The position numbers and the translations under genes are program-made. 64,000 bases of DNA, taken from positions 62,001 through 126,000 of the forward strand of contig JAJTUP010000101.1 of the NCBI GenBank assembly GCA_021399435.1. Direction: 5' to 3'. Under the pieces are notes generated by a model. It searched no databases. It saw nothing but the letters and a program-made list of their open reading frames with translations, and had not been told where the DNA came from. This document shows positions 34,131 through 46,292 of the stretch, in pieces. How positions within the stretch are numbered: the first letter of the stretch is position 1; every line of letters begins with the position of its first letter. The stretch is from Diaporthe sp. PMI_573 (taxonomy: Eukaryota; Ascomycota; Sordariomycetes; Diaporthales; Diaporthaceae).

Positions 34131-34751
34131 ATGACTGCAGCTCTAGCCTCCTGCCACCATCACCTGGCTCAAATGAGCCAAACCTCGAATCACGACTGCA
34201 GCCCACAGTCGTTACAGCAGGGCGTCTCGCATGAATACAGCTCTTGGCTTATGGATGAAGCATCTATCACTGCCTGTAGCTTCTTTTTCCCCGAGTACCT
34301 TGCAGGAGCGATCGTACGACATTCGAACTGGATGGCGGATCGACCGCCGCTGTCTATAACGCCTACACAGGATGATCGGGTCGCCTCTCTCAATATTGAG
34401 GTGACGCCCAGAAGGATAGAAAGTATCGCTTCTCAACTGTTCAAAGTGTGCTTGGAGAACCAAGACGGGATTCGGTACCCCCTTGTGGGGCAGACGCGGC
34501 TGATCCCCAGAGACGAAGTGGTGCTTGAAGGCTGCCAGTTGGCACCCATCTACACCACTTTCGGGAACACGTTGGCAGAAGCGGTGTTATCTGGTCCAGG
34601 ATATCAAGAAGAGCGTCGCAGGGAAGATGAATGCACGACATGTATTTCGATGGTCGTATCGTGGACTGCGACCGAATGTGCTCGAGTCTCGGTCTTAATT
34701 CCTCTAGAGGGAGCAGCACAGATCAAGCAGATACTATCACATGATAATTGA
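34131..34751 (+). CDS. Hypothetical protein, 206 aa
   Basis: A clean frame from ATG to TGA on the same strand, 34 bp after the previous stop. It contains 'ITACSFFFPEYLAGAIVRHS', 'ITPTQDDRVASLNIEVTPRR' and 'CTTCISMVVSWTATECARV'. No domain is recognised, and no signal peptide or membrane span is convincing. It may be the second exon of the preceding gene, as described there. Confidence 0.5.
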   Translation: MTAALASCHHHLAQMSQTSNHDCSPQSLQQGVSHEYSSWLMDEASITACSFFFPEYLAGAIVRHSNWMADRPPLSITPTQDDRVASLNIEVTPRRIESIASQLFKVCLENQDGIRYPLVGQTRLIPRDEVVLEGCQLAPIYTTFGNTLAEAVLSGPGYQEERRREDECTTCISMVVSWTATECARVSVLIPLEGAAQIKQILSHDN

Positions 34752-36165
34752 GTGCAACTGGCCCGGGGTTAAGCAGACTATTATTGAGGCGTTTTCTTCT
34801 TTTCTTCTTTTTCTTTTTTCAATGTGCAATAACACCCACTTTATCTATACACGCTTTTCTTCCTGTCGTGCTCCAATTCACAGCGCCGGCACTTTATCTA
34901 CGGCTATGAGGACTCTGGACGCTAGAAACCATTTCCGGAACGAATGACAACACGTGCAGCGCCATGGAAAATCTCATCTGCGAGGCAGCCACGAAGTTAG
35001 GAAACGTCAGAACGGTTAGTCTTTCCTTTGGCCCACTGCCGCTCACTATCAATACCTAGACGAGAAAGCTGGAGCCAATACTGAGCCTCGTGCCGCCTTT
35101 CCTTTCGTACGCCGAACTTGAATATGTCGGAGATGTCCTCCGCTGCGAAGTATTCAACGCTATCTTCGAGCTGCCTCTGCGTTGAAGAGATGGACCAAAG
35201 CTCAATTTCAAATGGATTAAGTGGGGACAGCTTCTCCTTGAAGGTCTTGTTGTTGCACCTCTTTAAACGCTTGGCAATGATAGGCATTGAAGTCGTAGAG
35301 AGAAGCGCCAGGGGCCCAGACGACAAGGCTCCGGATGCCTCGTCCGGCATCCGAGGTTGATAATATGGGCTCGAAGATCGGGCCGGCGGCGATAAGTCCT
35401 GGCAAGTTTGCTGCAGGCGCAACCGGCCACTTGTAGGGCGTGGTTTGCGGAAATGCAGGCATCTCACGTTCCCTGAAGACGGGCCAAAGCTTTCCAAAGC
35501 CTATTTCGCAAGGCCAGCTTCCATCTCTGCTCCAGAAGAAGCAGCACTGACAAAGGGAAAGAGAGGGGATCGGGGCTACACCCTTCTTATGTGCCCAGTG
35601 GGGTCTCGCGACTTGCTGACTGGTGACGTGACGTGACGAGGGTGCATGAGCTATTCCGTCTCTGCATACCTAAGTACCTAGGCACCTAATGGAGGTGCGC
35701 ACACATCTGGTCTAACCGAATATGCTTCTTCTGGGGCGTTTCTGATGTGTGTGACACTCGCATTTTGCAGTATCACGGCTTGGAGAGGTAAGGAGCTGAC
35801 GTGATGTGTGGGTTTCATATTGCGGACTACCTAAGAGTTGAGGTCTGCACTCAGCTACAAGTGTTGTTGGAACATGACATTGACATTGACAATGCCCCGT
35901 GTCCAAAGCTCCTGCCCGCCTTATTCAATCTGTATCCAAATCTACCCGTAAATCATTCTGCATAGAATTTGTCTAACCCTTTCTCTCTGTCTAATCACGA
36001 ACAGCCCTCCCTTTCATCCCTCAAATCAAGAGCTGGCCGAGTATGACCTTCCTCACGTCCCAGATCCTAGCTGAATATGGTGACCTATGTCTGCTTAGCT
36101 GTTCATCTGACCCATGACCACTGAATGAGAGGAGAGGACCCCAGTTGGGGCCGGAGACGATCTAA
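34752..36165. other. No confirmed gene; weak minus-strand frames
   Basis: Minus-strand frames at 34997-35350 (starting MPDEASGALSSG, including 'KLSPLNPFEIELWSISSTQR') and 35217-35462 (starting MPAFPQTTPYK) overlap in different frames. One of them could be a small gene, but I cannot choose. 35.6-36.16 kb is intergenic and includes the 3' flank of nirK. Confidence 0.35.
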
Positions 36166-37609
36166 TCAGGCGTGTAATTTGCATCCCACGCAGGGGCTCG
36201 GCGGTTGGGTACTCTGATACACGGCTGGATTTTGTGGGCCCGAAACATTCAGAAACCCGACACCTCCTTTATCCATACGGAAGATGGAGTGATCGACGAG
36301 TGCGTATGTTCCTGGGACCGCCATCTTCAAGTCCACGATTGTTGAGCCACCCGAGGGAACCAAGACGGTCTGGACGAGCTTGGACGGGGGGCTGATCACG
36401 TCGCCGTCTCGATAAACGTTTCTAAAGTGAGAGCCAATAACGTGGAATGAGCTCGTGAGGTTGGGACCAGCATTTCCGAAGAAAATTCGGACATCGTCGC
36501 CAACGTTGGCTTTGAGAGGGTGATCTCTGGTAAGGGCTGACTCGCTGCCGTTGAACGCGATAACTTGGGGCTCTTCACGAAGCCCATTGGGATATGAAAA
36601 TTCGACAATTTCGGATCGTCGTCCATCGTCATCAACCTCTGGCGGCTCGTGATAGAACTCGCTCTGCATCACGTAGTATTCCTTATCCACGGGGGGAAGA
36701 TCGTTTTCCGCGGGTTGCACGTACATGAGTCCGTACATGCCATTGGAGATATGAACGGGGACTGGTGCTGCTGCACAGTGATAGACGTAGAGTCCCGGAT
36801 AGAGCAGCCTGAAGCGACCGGTCTTGGTCTCGTTCTCCTCTGTTGTGGTGACCGCAGCACCACCGCCGGGCCCAGTAAACGCGTGGCAGTCAATATTGTG
36901 AGGGTTGCCTGCCTTATCCTTGTTGGTGAGAGTCAGCTCGACAACATCGCCAACTCTGGCTCGAATAAAGGGCCCAGGAACTGTGCCATTGAAGGTCCAC
37001 TGCTCATATTTATACTGGCTCGTGAGCTGTGCCAGCTTAGTCGTAGTCACCAACGGGACTTTGACAAGGGCAGGATGGTCTCTTGTGATCACTGGTGGCA
37101 CTTCAGGGGCCGTTGTCAGGATCGCATCTTCCACTGGTAAGTCTGAGATTTCGTCCATGGTCTCAAAAACCTCCAATTTCGGTTCGGCCCCAATGGCAGG
37201 GGCAATCATGATATAGGGCTGCAGGGTGTCAGTTTCGATCCAAGATCTCAATTCTAACTATAGGACTTACCTCATTAGATTTTGTCTCATCTACAAAATT
37301 ATGAAACCCTGGTATAAGTTCCATTTTGATGGGACTCGAGCCACTGCGCTTGTACAAAAGCGCACCGAGGACCAGGCTAGTCGATGCTGCGAAGATAAGA
37401 ACATAGCGTGCATAATTTGGGTTATCTCTGGCGCGCGATTTTGAAGACTGACATCGAGCTCCAATAAAGAGAGTTCTTCTGGCGTATTGAGATAACTTTC
37501 GAGGTGCAGTTGCACCGAGGGCGGCGGTGAGGCCTCCCCGCCCCCCCTTGAAAATGAGTCGGCTAGCTGCCGGAGAGATATTCCAGCTTGCCGCCATCAA
37601 GCCGTTCAT
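36166..37609 (-). CDS. nirK: Copper-containing nitrite reductase (mitochondrial)
   Basis: Exons 37609-37271 and 37218-36166 join in phase across a 52-nt intron (GTAAGT, AACTGAC branch, CAG) to give 463 residues. The first 113 residues are basic and serine/arginine-rich with a hydrophobic span near 68-85 (YVLIFAASTSLVLGALLY), fitting a mitochondrial presequence plus inner-membrane sorting signal. Two cupredoxin domains follow. Type 1 copper ligands are H220, C261, H269 and M274; type 2 ligands are H225, H260 and H423; the catalytic pair is D223 and H372. All are present. The enzyme reduces nitrite to NO in fungal denitrification. The partner P450nor is not in this window. The frame is undamaged, so the gene is probably functional. 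Confidence 0.95.
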
Positions 37610-39389
37610 CTTGGTCAGAACTTATGGGGAAGAGCAAACAGATAATGATCCCTGGGACCGATGGGCTTGATCTCGGTACGCACAGGACTGAGCGAGCCGG
37701 GGTGATTACCTTATACCAGGGCAATCGGCCCATGGACGAGGGCTTGGAGGAGGTGAGGTCCCAATACACAACCTTGGTAATCAGACACCATATACTGCTG
37801 CATATAGATATGTAAATGCCATTGGAAAAGAGGTTGAGAAAGCATCTCGGCCGAGGGTTGCGAGGCTCTGCTGCGGCTGTGTCGGGCGTCGAAGTCGGAA
37901 GCTTCGAGGGCTTAAGTGAGGAATAGAAAGAGGTAACCTAGCCGAGCGGAACCCTTTCGGCATCAGATCATGGAATAACATCACTTGAACACGGGCATAA
38001 ATCGGCTTGGGTTGAGCATCTCCGCGGCAGTTGAACCATCTCCACGGAGTCGGCAACAGCCACGACACTGGCACGCAGGTCGTGATGTATCGTCATGACG
38101 CTGACGCACATTGTACAAACACGGCTGCACAGATGTTTGGACGAATGAGGCGCCGTCATTTGTAACGACCTCCTCGTGCAGTTTGCGCTAGTGACTTTGT
38201 ATGTGTAATCGGATACAACCTTGCGAGAAGTGGATAGAGAAGGCCTGTCACAAGGACAAATCGTAAACTCGATTTGAAATCCAATGATCCCATGATTTGG
38301 AATTGGGGAAGAAATTGAAGTAGCATACATGAATGACAGTGAATTTGATCGGAAGGGCCGGGATGGAAGGCAGGAAAGCACTGCTGGCAAGGCAACGGTC
38401 GAGTTCATGGCCCGATAGTTGGTTGCACTCACCTCAGACTCCTGAACCAAGGTGCGGTAGATGACCATGTGCGAAAGGTGACAAGAAGAGAGCCATAATG
38501 ACGGCAACAGCACCGAGCGAGCCGAATAGACTGTGGTATGATTATTATAAGCAATAAGAGTAAAGCAGGTCAGCAGCACGATCCACAGCTAGTTCCTTCA
38601 ACGACTTATCGGCTACGAACCCTTTGAAACCAACATCTTGGAATACGCAGTCTCCAATTTTAGAAAAAGCATGAACACTTCTCAAGCTCTCGAATCACTC
38701 ACAAGGAAGCTCATTCACCAGAGCCCACGAACACCCAGTCTAGCATATTACAGAGCAGGATGTCACATACAAGCTGATCGATGAATGTGAGTGTTGACGC
38801 GGCATACTGTATCTAACACTAACAGGAGTTGAGAATCTGACTTTTTTGCATTCTCCTCGCTCAAGAGGCCAAGGTCAAAACCTGAACACGCACACCCACC
38901 CTTAACCCCGGACCCCTGCATACTACATAGTCGCCGCCGCTGGGTCAGCATCGACCATAATTTCGAGAGAGCTCACATCTGTCAAACAACATCAACGCTC
39001 TCCGACGAAGTCAGCTACTGACCGTTCATATAGAATACGTAGTTTGCATGATAGTACCTAGTAGATAATGCTTTCAAGAGTGATACGCCTCACAGGGATT
39101 CTAAGCAATTGCCTACCCATTTGTGTAGGATGATTATATCAGGTAAAGCGCCAGGTAACCTCAAAACCAACGTTTGATTGAGTCATATCCCCTAGGGACA
39201 CGGTTACTACCAGTGCCCACCGGCATCGCGAGGGCAGCCTGGCTTCTAACAAGCAGGAAGCTTAATAGCCGTGGCCGGCAAAGGCAGCTAGGGCAAGCCC
39301 GGGCTATTGCACCTACCGCCGAATCTAACAGCACCAATATAACGGACTCAGCCTAGTTATCTTAAAAGTAGAATTAGCTACCTTACGAT
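37610..39389. other. Intergenic, no supported gene
   Basis: This includes the nirK promoter region. A long minus-strand frame (37968-38579) is serine/cysteine rich, without ATG-based logic or domains, and is probably chance. From about 39.1 kb the composition shifts toward relic DNA. Confidence 0.45.
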
Positions 39390-39680
39390 CACGGCCAGGA
39401 CCGCTCATTACGCCCAAGACCATTCCGGCATTTCTTGCGCGCGGCGCCGGATGGGGGGACGGTGGGTGGAAGGGCGCTGCAAGCCCCGGCGATACGGCAG
39501 TCACAAAAACGGAGCGGGCGGGACGCCGAGGGGTCTTTAAGCCGGCAGAAAAAACGGAGCGCCCACGCGTCGAGCTGACACAGGCAGGGGCGCTGGTGCC
39601 TGAGGCAGCCCAGGGGCCACCTTCCGTAAGGGGAAATGGCCGGAAACGGCAAGGGGAGCGCGACCGGCCCACACGCACGA
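39390..39680. other. GC-rich block abutting AT-rich relic DNA
   Basis: This block of about 290 bp is rich in G and C, including runs such as gcgcgcggcgccggatgggg, and has open frames on both strands. It ends abruptly at about 39680, where the sequence becomes almost only A and T. It may be a protected fragment of an older gene or element. No domain is recognised. Confidence 0.5.
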
Positions 39681-40570
39681 AAATAACTATAATAATAATT
39701 ATATTAATATATATTTTAACTTTTTAATAGCTTATTTAACTTACTTAATAATTTAAGTAATTTATTATCTTAACTCTTAAGTTATATAATTTAATACTTT
39801 TCTTTAACTTTATTTCTTAATACTTATTAGTTTATATTATAATGTTTAGCTTAAGCTATTTAAGCTATTAAAACAGGTTTTTTAAATATTATTATATTAG
39901 TTTATAATATTATCTCTCTTTATTACTTTTTATACCTTTATTTATACCCTTTAAATTTATTATATTAAGTAGAGTTAAAAACTTATAAGTTTTTAAACTA
40001 TTTTATTATTTATATAAAACTAAATAATATAACTTCTTACTATTTATAATTCTTCAAAACGTTATTTTTATATCTTTTTATTTATTTTATAAAGGTTATA
40101 ATATTTAAAATATTAACTTAGCTAAGCTTAATTATATTAATAACTAATATAAATAATTAAAAAAAAGCTAAAAGCCATTAAAAAAAAAGTATTATTTAGC
40201 TAGTATAAAGATTAAATATTTTTATAAGTAGAAGTATATATAATATAGTTTACTAGCAAGTAGTTTTTATTATCTAATAATTTTTTTTACTATATCTACT
40301 AACTTTTACTAATTATAATACCTATTTAATATAAAACATTTAATAAAATTTAATATTAATTAGTTTTGTAGATTCAGTGGCATGGAATTTACAGGTACAG
40401 GGTCTATAGATTATCTAGCGCTGACCCTGCCATGGGGCAGCGATAAGATAACGGTCGGTCCGTAGCAAACCGACACCAGCTGGCAGACCCTAATCAATTA
40501 GTTGCCTGCTGGGTTGCCCCAGCGGGTGCCCTGATTGGCCAAAAGGTCTATATACAGCAGATTAGTTAGC
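39681..40570. other. Extremely AT-rich relic DNA
   Basis: Almost every base from 39690 to 40370 is A or T, with long TA-rich stretches and no readable frame. The last 200 bp are more balanced and may be the upstream part of an LTR. Confidence 0.7.
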
Positions 40571-40728
40571 TAGATTAGTCAGTACTTCTGGCCAACACTT
40601 AGGTAAGAGCTTCGGCACCTACCAAGGATAGCTAGAAGCAATATATAACACTACCACCAAATTAAAGCTATTTACAGCTACTTTAGTACCCTTTAAGTAA
40701 TTACTCGTTACCGTGCCCAACTAACACT
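40571..40728 (+). repeat. Copia-type LTR fragment, copy 3
   Basis: It aligns with the 3' parts of the LTR copies at 26931-27288 and 58166-58541, sharing tagattagtcag, agctagaagcaatata, attaaagctatttacagct and gtgcccaact. Only the right end is clear. It precedes AT-rich DNA without a recognisable pol gene. Confidence 0.6.
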
Positions 40729-41920
40729 AATCAATAATTACTTGGCAATCCCTAATAGTAAGGTAGGAAGAGGCAGATTACTATTGCCATCGCTACATGC
40801 TTTTAAGCCGTTTTAATAGGCAATATCTATACTACAATCATTATTATTTAGTATACTAACGTTTAATATACTTACTACTAAGTAGTAATGATTAGCCCTT
40901 AGAATACTAACTTTTCTCTAAAACTTACTAGTTTATCCTCTAGATATAAAAAAGAAAAGAAAAAAGCCTATTAATATACTTTATTATACAAGAAAACACT
41001 ATTAAAAATGTTATAAATATCTTCACGACAACCCACTTATTTACACCCTTAAGAACCTAACTAAGCAAATATATAAATTAACAAAAGCCCTTAGAAATAC
41101 TTTTTTTAAGGCTAAAAAAACCCTTTATTAAACTCTTAACTACCCACCAAACGCCTTCCGACTATTATCATACTACCTACGGCAACCATAACCATTAGGG
41201 GCGCTAGTTAAGAAAAAGTACAAAGTTATTACCCAAACATTATACAATTTATTTACTTAAACTTATAATTACTACAATATACTAATATTCTTTATCAGCG
41301 GCACTACAATCCTTAAAAAACCATACCTAACTATCACCAAGTCTTTACAGGCAAGTCTTTAAAGTATTTTCCTATATTAACTATATTTTCCAATATTTTT
41401 GTTACTTTTGTCATTATTATAAAATTCACCATTTATGCCTTACTACACCAAATATTTACCACTATTACTATTATTACTCTTTCCTTTATTATAATAATTA
41501 CCTTCTTATAATATTTTTCTTCTATTCTCCCCAAAAGCACCCAAAAGGCTACTTTAAAGCCTTGTCTTCTACTCTTAACCCTTATTATCTTTCCTTCTAT
41601 CTGCTTTTTTAGGCACAAATAGTATAGATTACTACTATATATATTTTATTTATAGTTACTAAATTTGCTGCGCTTTTCTACTACTTTCTGCATATCTATT
41701 ACTACTTTCTCTTATACTTATATTCTACTATTCTTTTCTTTCCTTCTATATTAAGAATAAGAAAGAAGAAAGACTCTACATATAAGACTGCACGATAATA
41801 CTCCTGTTTGCCAAAAACCACTACCTGTAGATAAATAGTAAACTTAAGCCGGTTAGAAGTTATAACAATAATTATTACAACATTCTTCTCAGTAACTTTA
41901 TCAGTAGTTTACAATTATAA
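40729..41920. other. AT-rich relic DNA
   Basis: Heavy AT bias and stops in all frames. Short pyrimidine-rich runs occur at 41450-41520 and 41690-41750. No feature can be named. Confidence 0.55.
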
Positions 41921-42320
41921 TGGCGGAATAGGAAATACTAGTTGCCACTACTAACTTTCCTCTTAAAAACCTAGCGGCAAGTAAATATCTAGAAATAACT
42001 GCTAAGGAGAAAATAAAGGCCGACACTATTGTAAGCCATTTCTACGCAGTATTAAAGGCCGACTAGGCAAAAGTTAACCCATCTCTAATAGATATACCGG
42101 TTAATACCGATAGTATTAACGAGAAACAAGCCACTACATACATTTTCAACATAATAAAGAGCATTTGTCAAATACAATACATTAATAATAGCTTCTTACT
42201 TAACACCCAGTCCTACTTTAAAGGCTAGACCCCCAAGATAATCGGCAAAGCTTATACCGGCTGGAAAAGAAAACTTTGCAATCTTACTTGCCAGCAAAAT
42301 ATTTACCTCGGCCTATAAAG
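41921..42320 (+). pseudogene. Degenerate mobile-element ORF
   Basis: From an ATG at 41921 a single frame can be read for about 130 codons with three premature stops. It starts MAE*EILVATTNFPL and continues 'LAASKYLEITAKEKIKADTI' and 'GKAYTGWKRKLCNL'. The damage is again nonsense without frameshift. It lies about 1.2 kb after an LTR fragment, so it may be a gag-like protein, but that is only a positional guess. Confidence 0.4.
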
Positions 42321-43248
42321 AAGGCCAATCAGGCCATAAATAAATACATTCTTTGCCTCTCGGTAGTCGGCGCTTTGTCGCTCGCCTTGAAATACGAGTA
42401 CTCTGATACCTCTGTCCAAATCTCTCGGTCGCGTATATCCTTATCCTCGATGGCCATTTGGTAACGGCCGAGGTGGTAACGGCCGAGGTGGTAACGGCCG
42501 AGGTCGCCAAGGTACTCGATCTATGCATCTTTAAAGTTTGGAACCGTTTTATATAGTAAAGCCATCATCGGGTACGCGAGGTAGATGAACGTAAGCATGT
42601 GTTTTAAAGAAGCAGGTAGCCTATGTTGTAATAATTTAAGGAAAGAATGTATTCTGTGATGCTATATTCTCGCCGGCATGGCATACTTTGATGCGAGTCT
42701 TCTTAAAGCTGGACTCGCGGATGGGTGCTGGGATGCTAAAAAGAAGTCGTGGCGTTTATTATAGTCGTTAAGGACATTATGGACTATGGGACAGCAAATA
42801 TTTTAATTCTGCTGGATATAAATAGCGACAACAGGAAAGAAGATGTTAGGCAGGCTGACAAGTCCTACGAGTACTAAGTGTTAGGGTCGGAACAAATACT
42901 GCCAGACCTGGTTCTTAATTTGTAATTCCTGTTAGTCAGGCACCTTTCTCTGATAATTTACTTTCGCCAACAGTCTCGGTAAAACTCTACTTAGCCAAGA
43001 TAGATTCTGTTAGCTAGTATTTAGTACTTGTTAGTATTTACTACTTGAGGGGGGCTTAACGTAAGTAGTAAGTACAGCCAGGATGAGTGTAGCCGAAAAT
43101 GATTTATTACAGGCACCTCCGTATTCCCCTCCTACTTGCCTTCCCTGCTACTGACCAACCCTTTACGCCTCTGTCTACAAGCATAACAGGTACGAGTATT
43201 TAATTTTAAAAAGACAATATCAATCCGCAGTATTTGACAGGGGACAAT
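42321..43248. other. No supported gene
   Basis: A three-unit 15-bp tandem repeat lies at 42461-42505. Otherwise the stretch is unremarkable and without readable genes. Confidence 0.45.
42461..42505 (+). repeat. 15-bp tandem repeat, three units
   Basis: Three head-to-tail copies of gtaacggccgaggtg; the last unit ends in c. The unit is a multiple of three, so frames are kept, but no gene is evident here. Confidence 0.9.
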
Positions 43249-43979
43249 TTAATATATAATGTTCCCTGCACCCAAGAATGAGGAGAACCATGGTATAGCG
43301 CCAGAACCACCGCAATATGCAGTTGTTGATTGTTTCCGTTGCCTATAATTGTGTAGGCTTAGAGATTGCATCTGGCTAGCAGATAGGGCTGGCTGGTCTG
43401 CGGATTGAAAAACGTAGTAGTTGCCGTTTACCTTGATGAAGACACTTGCTCCTTCTACTTTACACAATCTTTGCGCTAATAGGAAAATATATTTGTATGA
43501 GTGAACCATTTACTTGACGTGGTCTTGCAGAAATGCGCTGACCGACTAATTAGTCGCGCGAAAGCTGGGCAGAGAAAAGAGCAACCCTGCGTACAGTGAC
43601 GGCAGCGAGGGTCGCATAAGGATGCGTACCGATGAAGCAAGCTCGATGAATAGGAGAAACAGCTAAAACGTGGTGTAGGCCTTCCGCGAAAAGACTGTCT
43701 CCTTGGTTGAGGCGATTTCCAGGCGGAGGACGACGTAAGTTCAAGATTCCCAAGTTTGCGTAAAGTGTCAGTAAATTTGCATGCCAGATTACGGCGGTCT
43801 TTGTCGAAATAAAGGCCTCGAGGCTCCTCGATTATATTATGAGCAAGTCTGAGATAGTTGTATGACTCTGAAAACCTGCCCTGGTAACGCATGATTTTGC
43901 CGAGAACCATCCTCTTGCAGAAATCTATAACTTGCTCTATAAGCGAAGATTTGTTATTAAAGGGACGCAATCTCTGCAA
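43249..43979 (-). pseudogene. TPR-like protein fragment with frameshift
   Basis: The minus strand from 43979 reads SLIEQVIDFCKRMVLGKI, then 'RYQGRFSESYNYLRLAHNI' and 'FDKDRRNLACKFTDTLRKLG', which fits tetratricopeptide helices with the W/L-G-Y-A-P-like spacing seen in the C-terminal arrays of fungal NLR-like proteins. Near 43755 the sense moves to the adjacent frame ('RLNQGDSLFAEGLHHVL' in 43753-43550), so there is at least one indel. The downstream frame 43249-43509 has no recognisable content. Neither end of the gene is clear. Confidence 0.45.
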
Positions 43980-46292
43980 ATATTCCTAAGATTGAGAGCC
44001 TGCTGGATTATCTAATGCGTAATAGCCGAATTTGTCCTCTGATCTTGCTCTCGCATCTTGTCTTTATTAGAGACAATATCGAGAATCTAGACAGCAGCGT
44101 CTTGCTTGCCGTCTAGTCGGAGAATCAGAGATTGTACTGATACAAGACAACAAGATAAATACCATCTTTGTATACTACGTGTGGCGACTTCTGCTTGATA
44201 CCCTACGAAATATTTCTATAACATAGTTAGAAATCGGGCTAATTTAAGTAAAGTAAGCATAATGTCGGCCCTAGTATTAGAGCCCGACCTTTTAAAGCAG
44301 TCCTTATAAGATAATACAATATAGCAAAGGTGTGGCAATATCGTCAATATATTTATATTACTATGTCCTTTATTAGCAGAATCAGTTACTTTTAAACTAA
44401 AAGCTAAATATAAACCTGGAAAGTTAAGTGGCCTATATTTAGGCTACCTACTAATTTAGGCCACCCCTATATTTATATTATCTACCCTAACCATTCTATA
44501 TAAATTAACCGGCATTATAGGTATAGTCGGGGATAGTATAGGATATATAACCTAGAACAAGGTGCTTTAGCTGGTTAAGTATATCGCGCTAAGTATAAAG
44601 GGCTGCCTTAGATCGATAAGAGTAAGAGATAGTAGCCATAATCTAGTATATATTACTGTAAGGCCCTTTGCGATTATATATCCTCAAAGGGGCCAGACTG
44701 CTTGTACTTATACTTAATATATATATAGGTTTTGGCGTCCTTGTTATTGGCTTGTAATTAATTAGCCTCCTAATTAACCTAGACGTAGTTTGGCTGGGAG
44801 ACATTATATTGTATAAAAGACTGCCTGTTAGTATCTCTATCTGCGTCTCCCTCTATATGCTGGCGGGTAAAGTAGGCTGTATTAAATTATATATAATAGT
44901 GCTTAGTATTTAGACTATTTTAGCTTTATATAAGTAGGCCAGAGGCCCCCTATATATATTTGTCTTATAGGAATAAAGATATTTCTTATTAATAATATAC
45001 TTAGTATAGAATATTCTAATATTTTTTCTTAATCTAGTTCTTAGAGATATACTTAGAGAGGAGCTTTCTTAATTATACCCTTAAAAGAACGAGTAAATCA
45101 ATATATATTGGGAGCCAGAGCAATAAGTTGGGACTTTAGTACTAATTTCTCAAAGTATAACTAGTTATAACATATTGCGACTTAAACTTATCTCAATGCT
45201 TTAACCTTACGTCTAGTTTAATATTCTCTATCTATCTAAGATACTGTATATAGATAGGGCAGTTGTTATCTGCCTATTATACTAGCATACTGTAGCTATA
45301 TCTCTGACAAGATACCTCTAGATTTGTAGGCCTAAGGGTAGTAAGGTCACACTTAGATCCAGCTAGACCTGTATTATAGTTATTAGATGTAAAAAATAGC
45401 GGCCATACTGTCTCGTTAATCTATATAAAACACTGTTTTAGGCTATTTTCAAGTATATAATGGCCCAATACTACCTTATTGCTCTTTAGATTAGACATAT
45501 TGCTAATTTAAAACGGCTCTTAGGCTGGTAACCCTAAGACTATCGACACAATTATTGGTTCACATATATTTTATATATTTACACACTATTTAAACTCGTA
45601 TAAATTAGAGAAACCTCTAAGCGTAAAAGATAATCTCAGCTCTATACATACATAGCAATTAACATCAGCAAGCAGACTATATACAAAACTATTAAGGCAA
45701 TCAGGCAGATTGTCGTATATAACAGTGATATCGGAGAAAGATTTAACAGAATAGTTGCTGTTTTTAAATATAAGGACATCTATGTCTATTTTAGGCCGAT
45801 TAAGCGTCCTGTATATAACAGCATAGAAAATAATATCAGGCAATCTATGTAGAGAATTTAGCAGATCCACGGGTAGATGGGAAGAAATACAAAACAAGGT
45901 CATGTTGTATATATGAAAAGTAAGAAAATGAAGATTAAAGAGAAGAAAGACGGCTCCGTGGGAACGCTGAGTTGGCGCAGATGCGTCAAGTCATCTGGCC
46001 TGGTCCATGAGTCCGAAGTACCCCCAGACTGCCGGATTAAGCACTCCGATCTTCAAGTCCGCCTACGTGGCCGTCATGGTCGCCTTGTGGCCACCTTGGG
46101 GAATCGATGCCCTGTAGTATTTTATTAATAAGAGTATACATGAAACAAAGAGACAGAGGGACAACAGTGGAAAGAAAGATTCTGGAATTACTACCGCACC
46201 TACTCGGTAGCAGACTATTGAGGTCGACTAACTTTCTTATACTATAACTTAGTACAGTAATAGCGATCTCTAGTTATCTTTATCAAAATATT
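43980..46292. other. AT-rich relic DNA
   Basis: 44.2-45.9 kb is strongly AT-biased with stops in every frame. A minus-strand stretch around 44240-44520 can be read for about 90 codons (PVNLYRMVRVDNINIGVA). It resembles an eroded element protein of unknown class. A minus-strand frame at 45586-45903 is open but unrecognised. Confidence 0.45.

Noticed and set aside
34997..35497. Minus-strand frame of 166 codons as a gene
   Set aside because: It starts only at a TTG, overlaps another frame with a proper ATG, and has no domain; kept only as a weak possibility.
37968..38579. Minus-strand frame of 203 codons upstream of nirK
   Set aside because: It has no recognisable domain and serine/cysteine-rich random-like composition, and it overlaps the probable nirK promoter region.
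42461..42505. CRISPR-like array
   Set aside because: Units are contiguous 15-bp repeats without spacers, in a fungal context.
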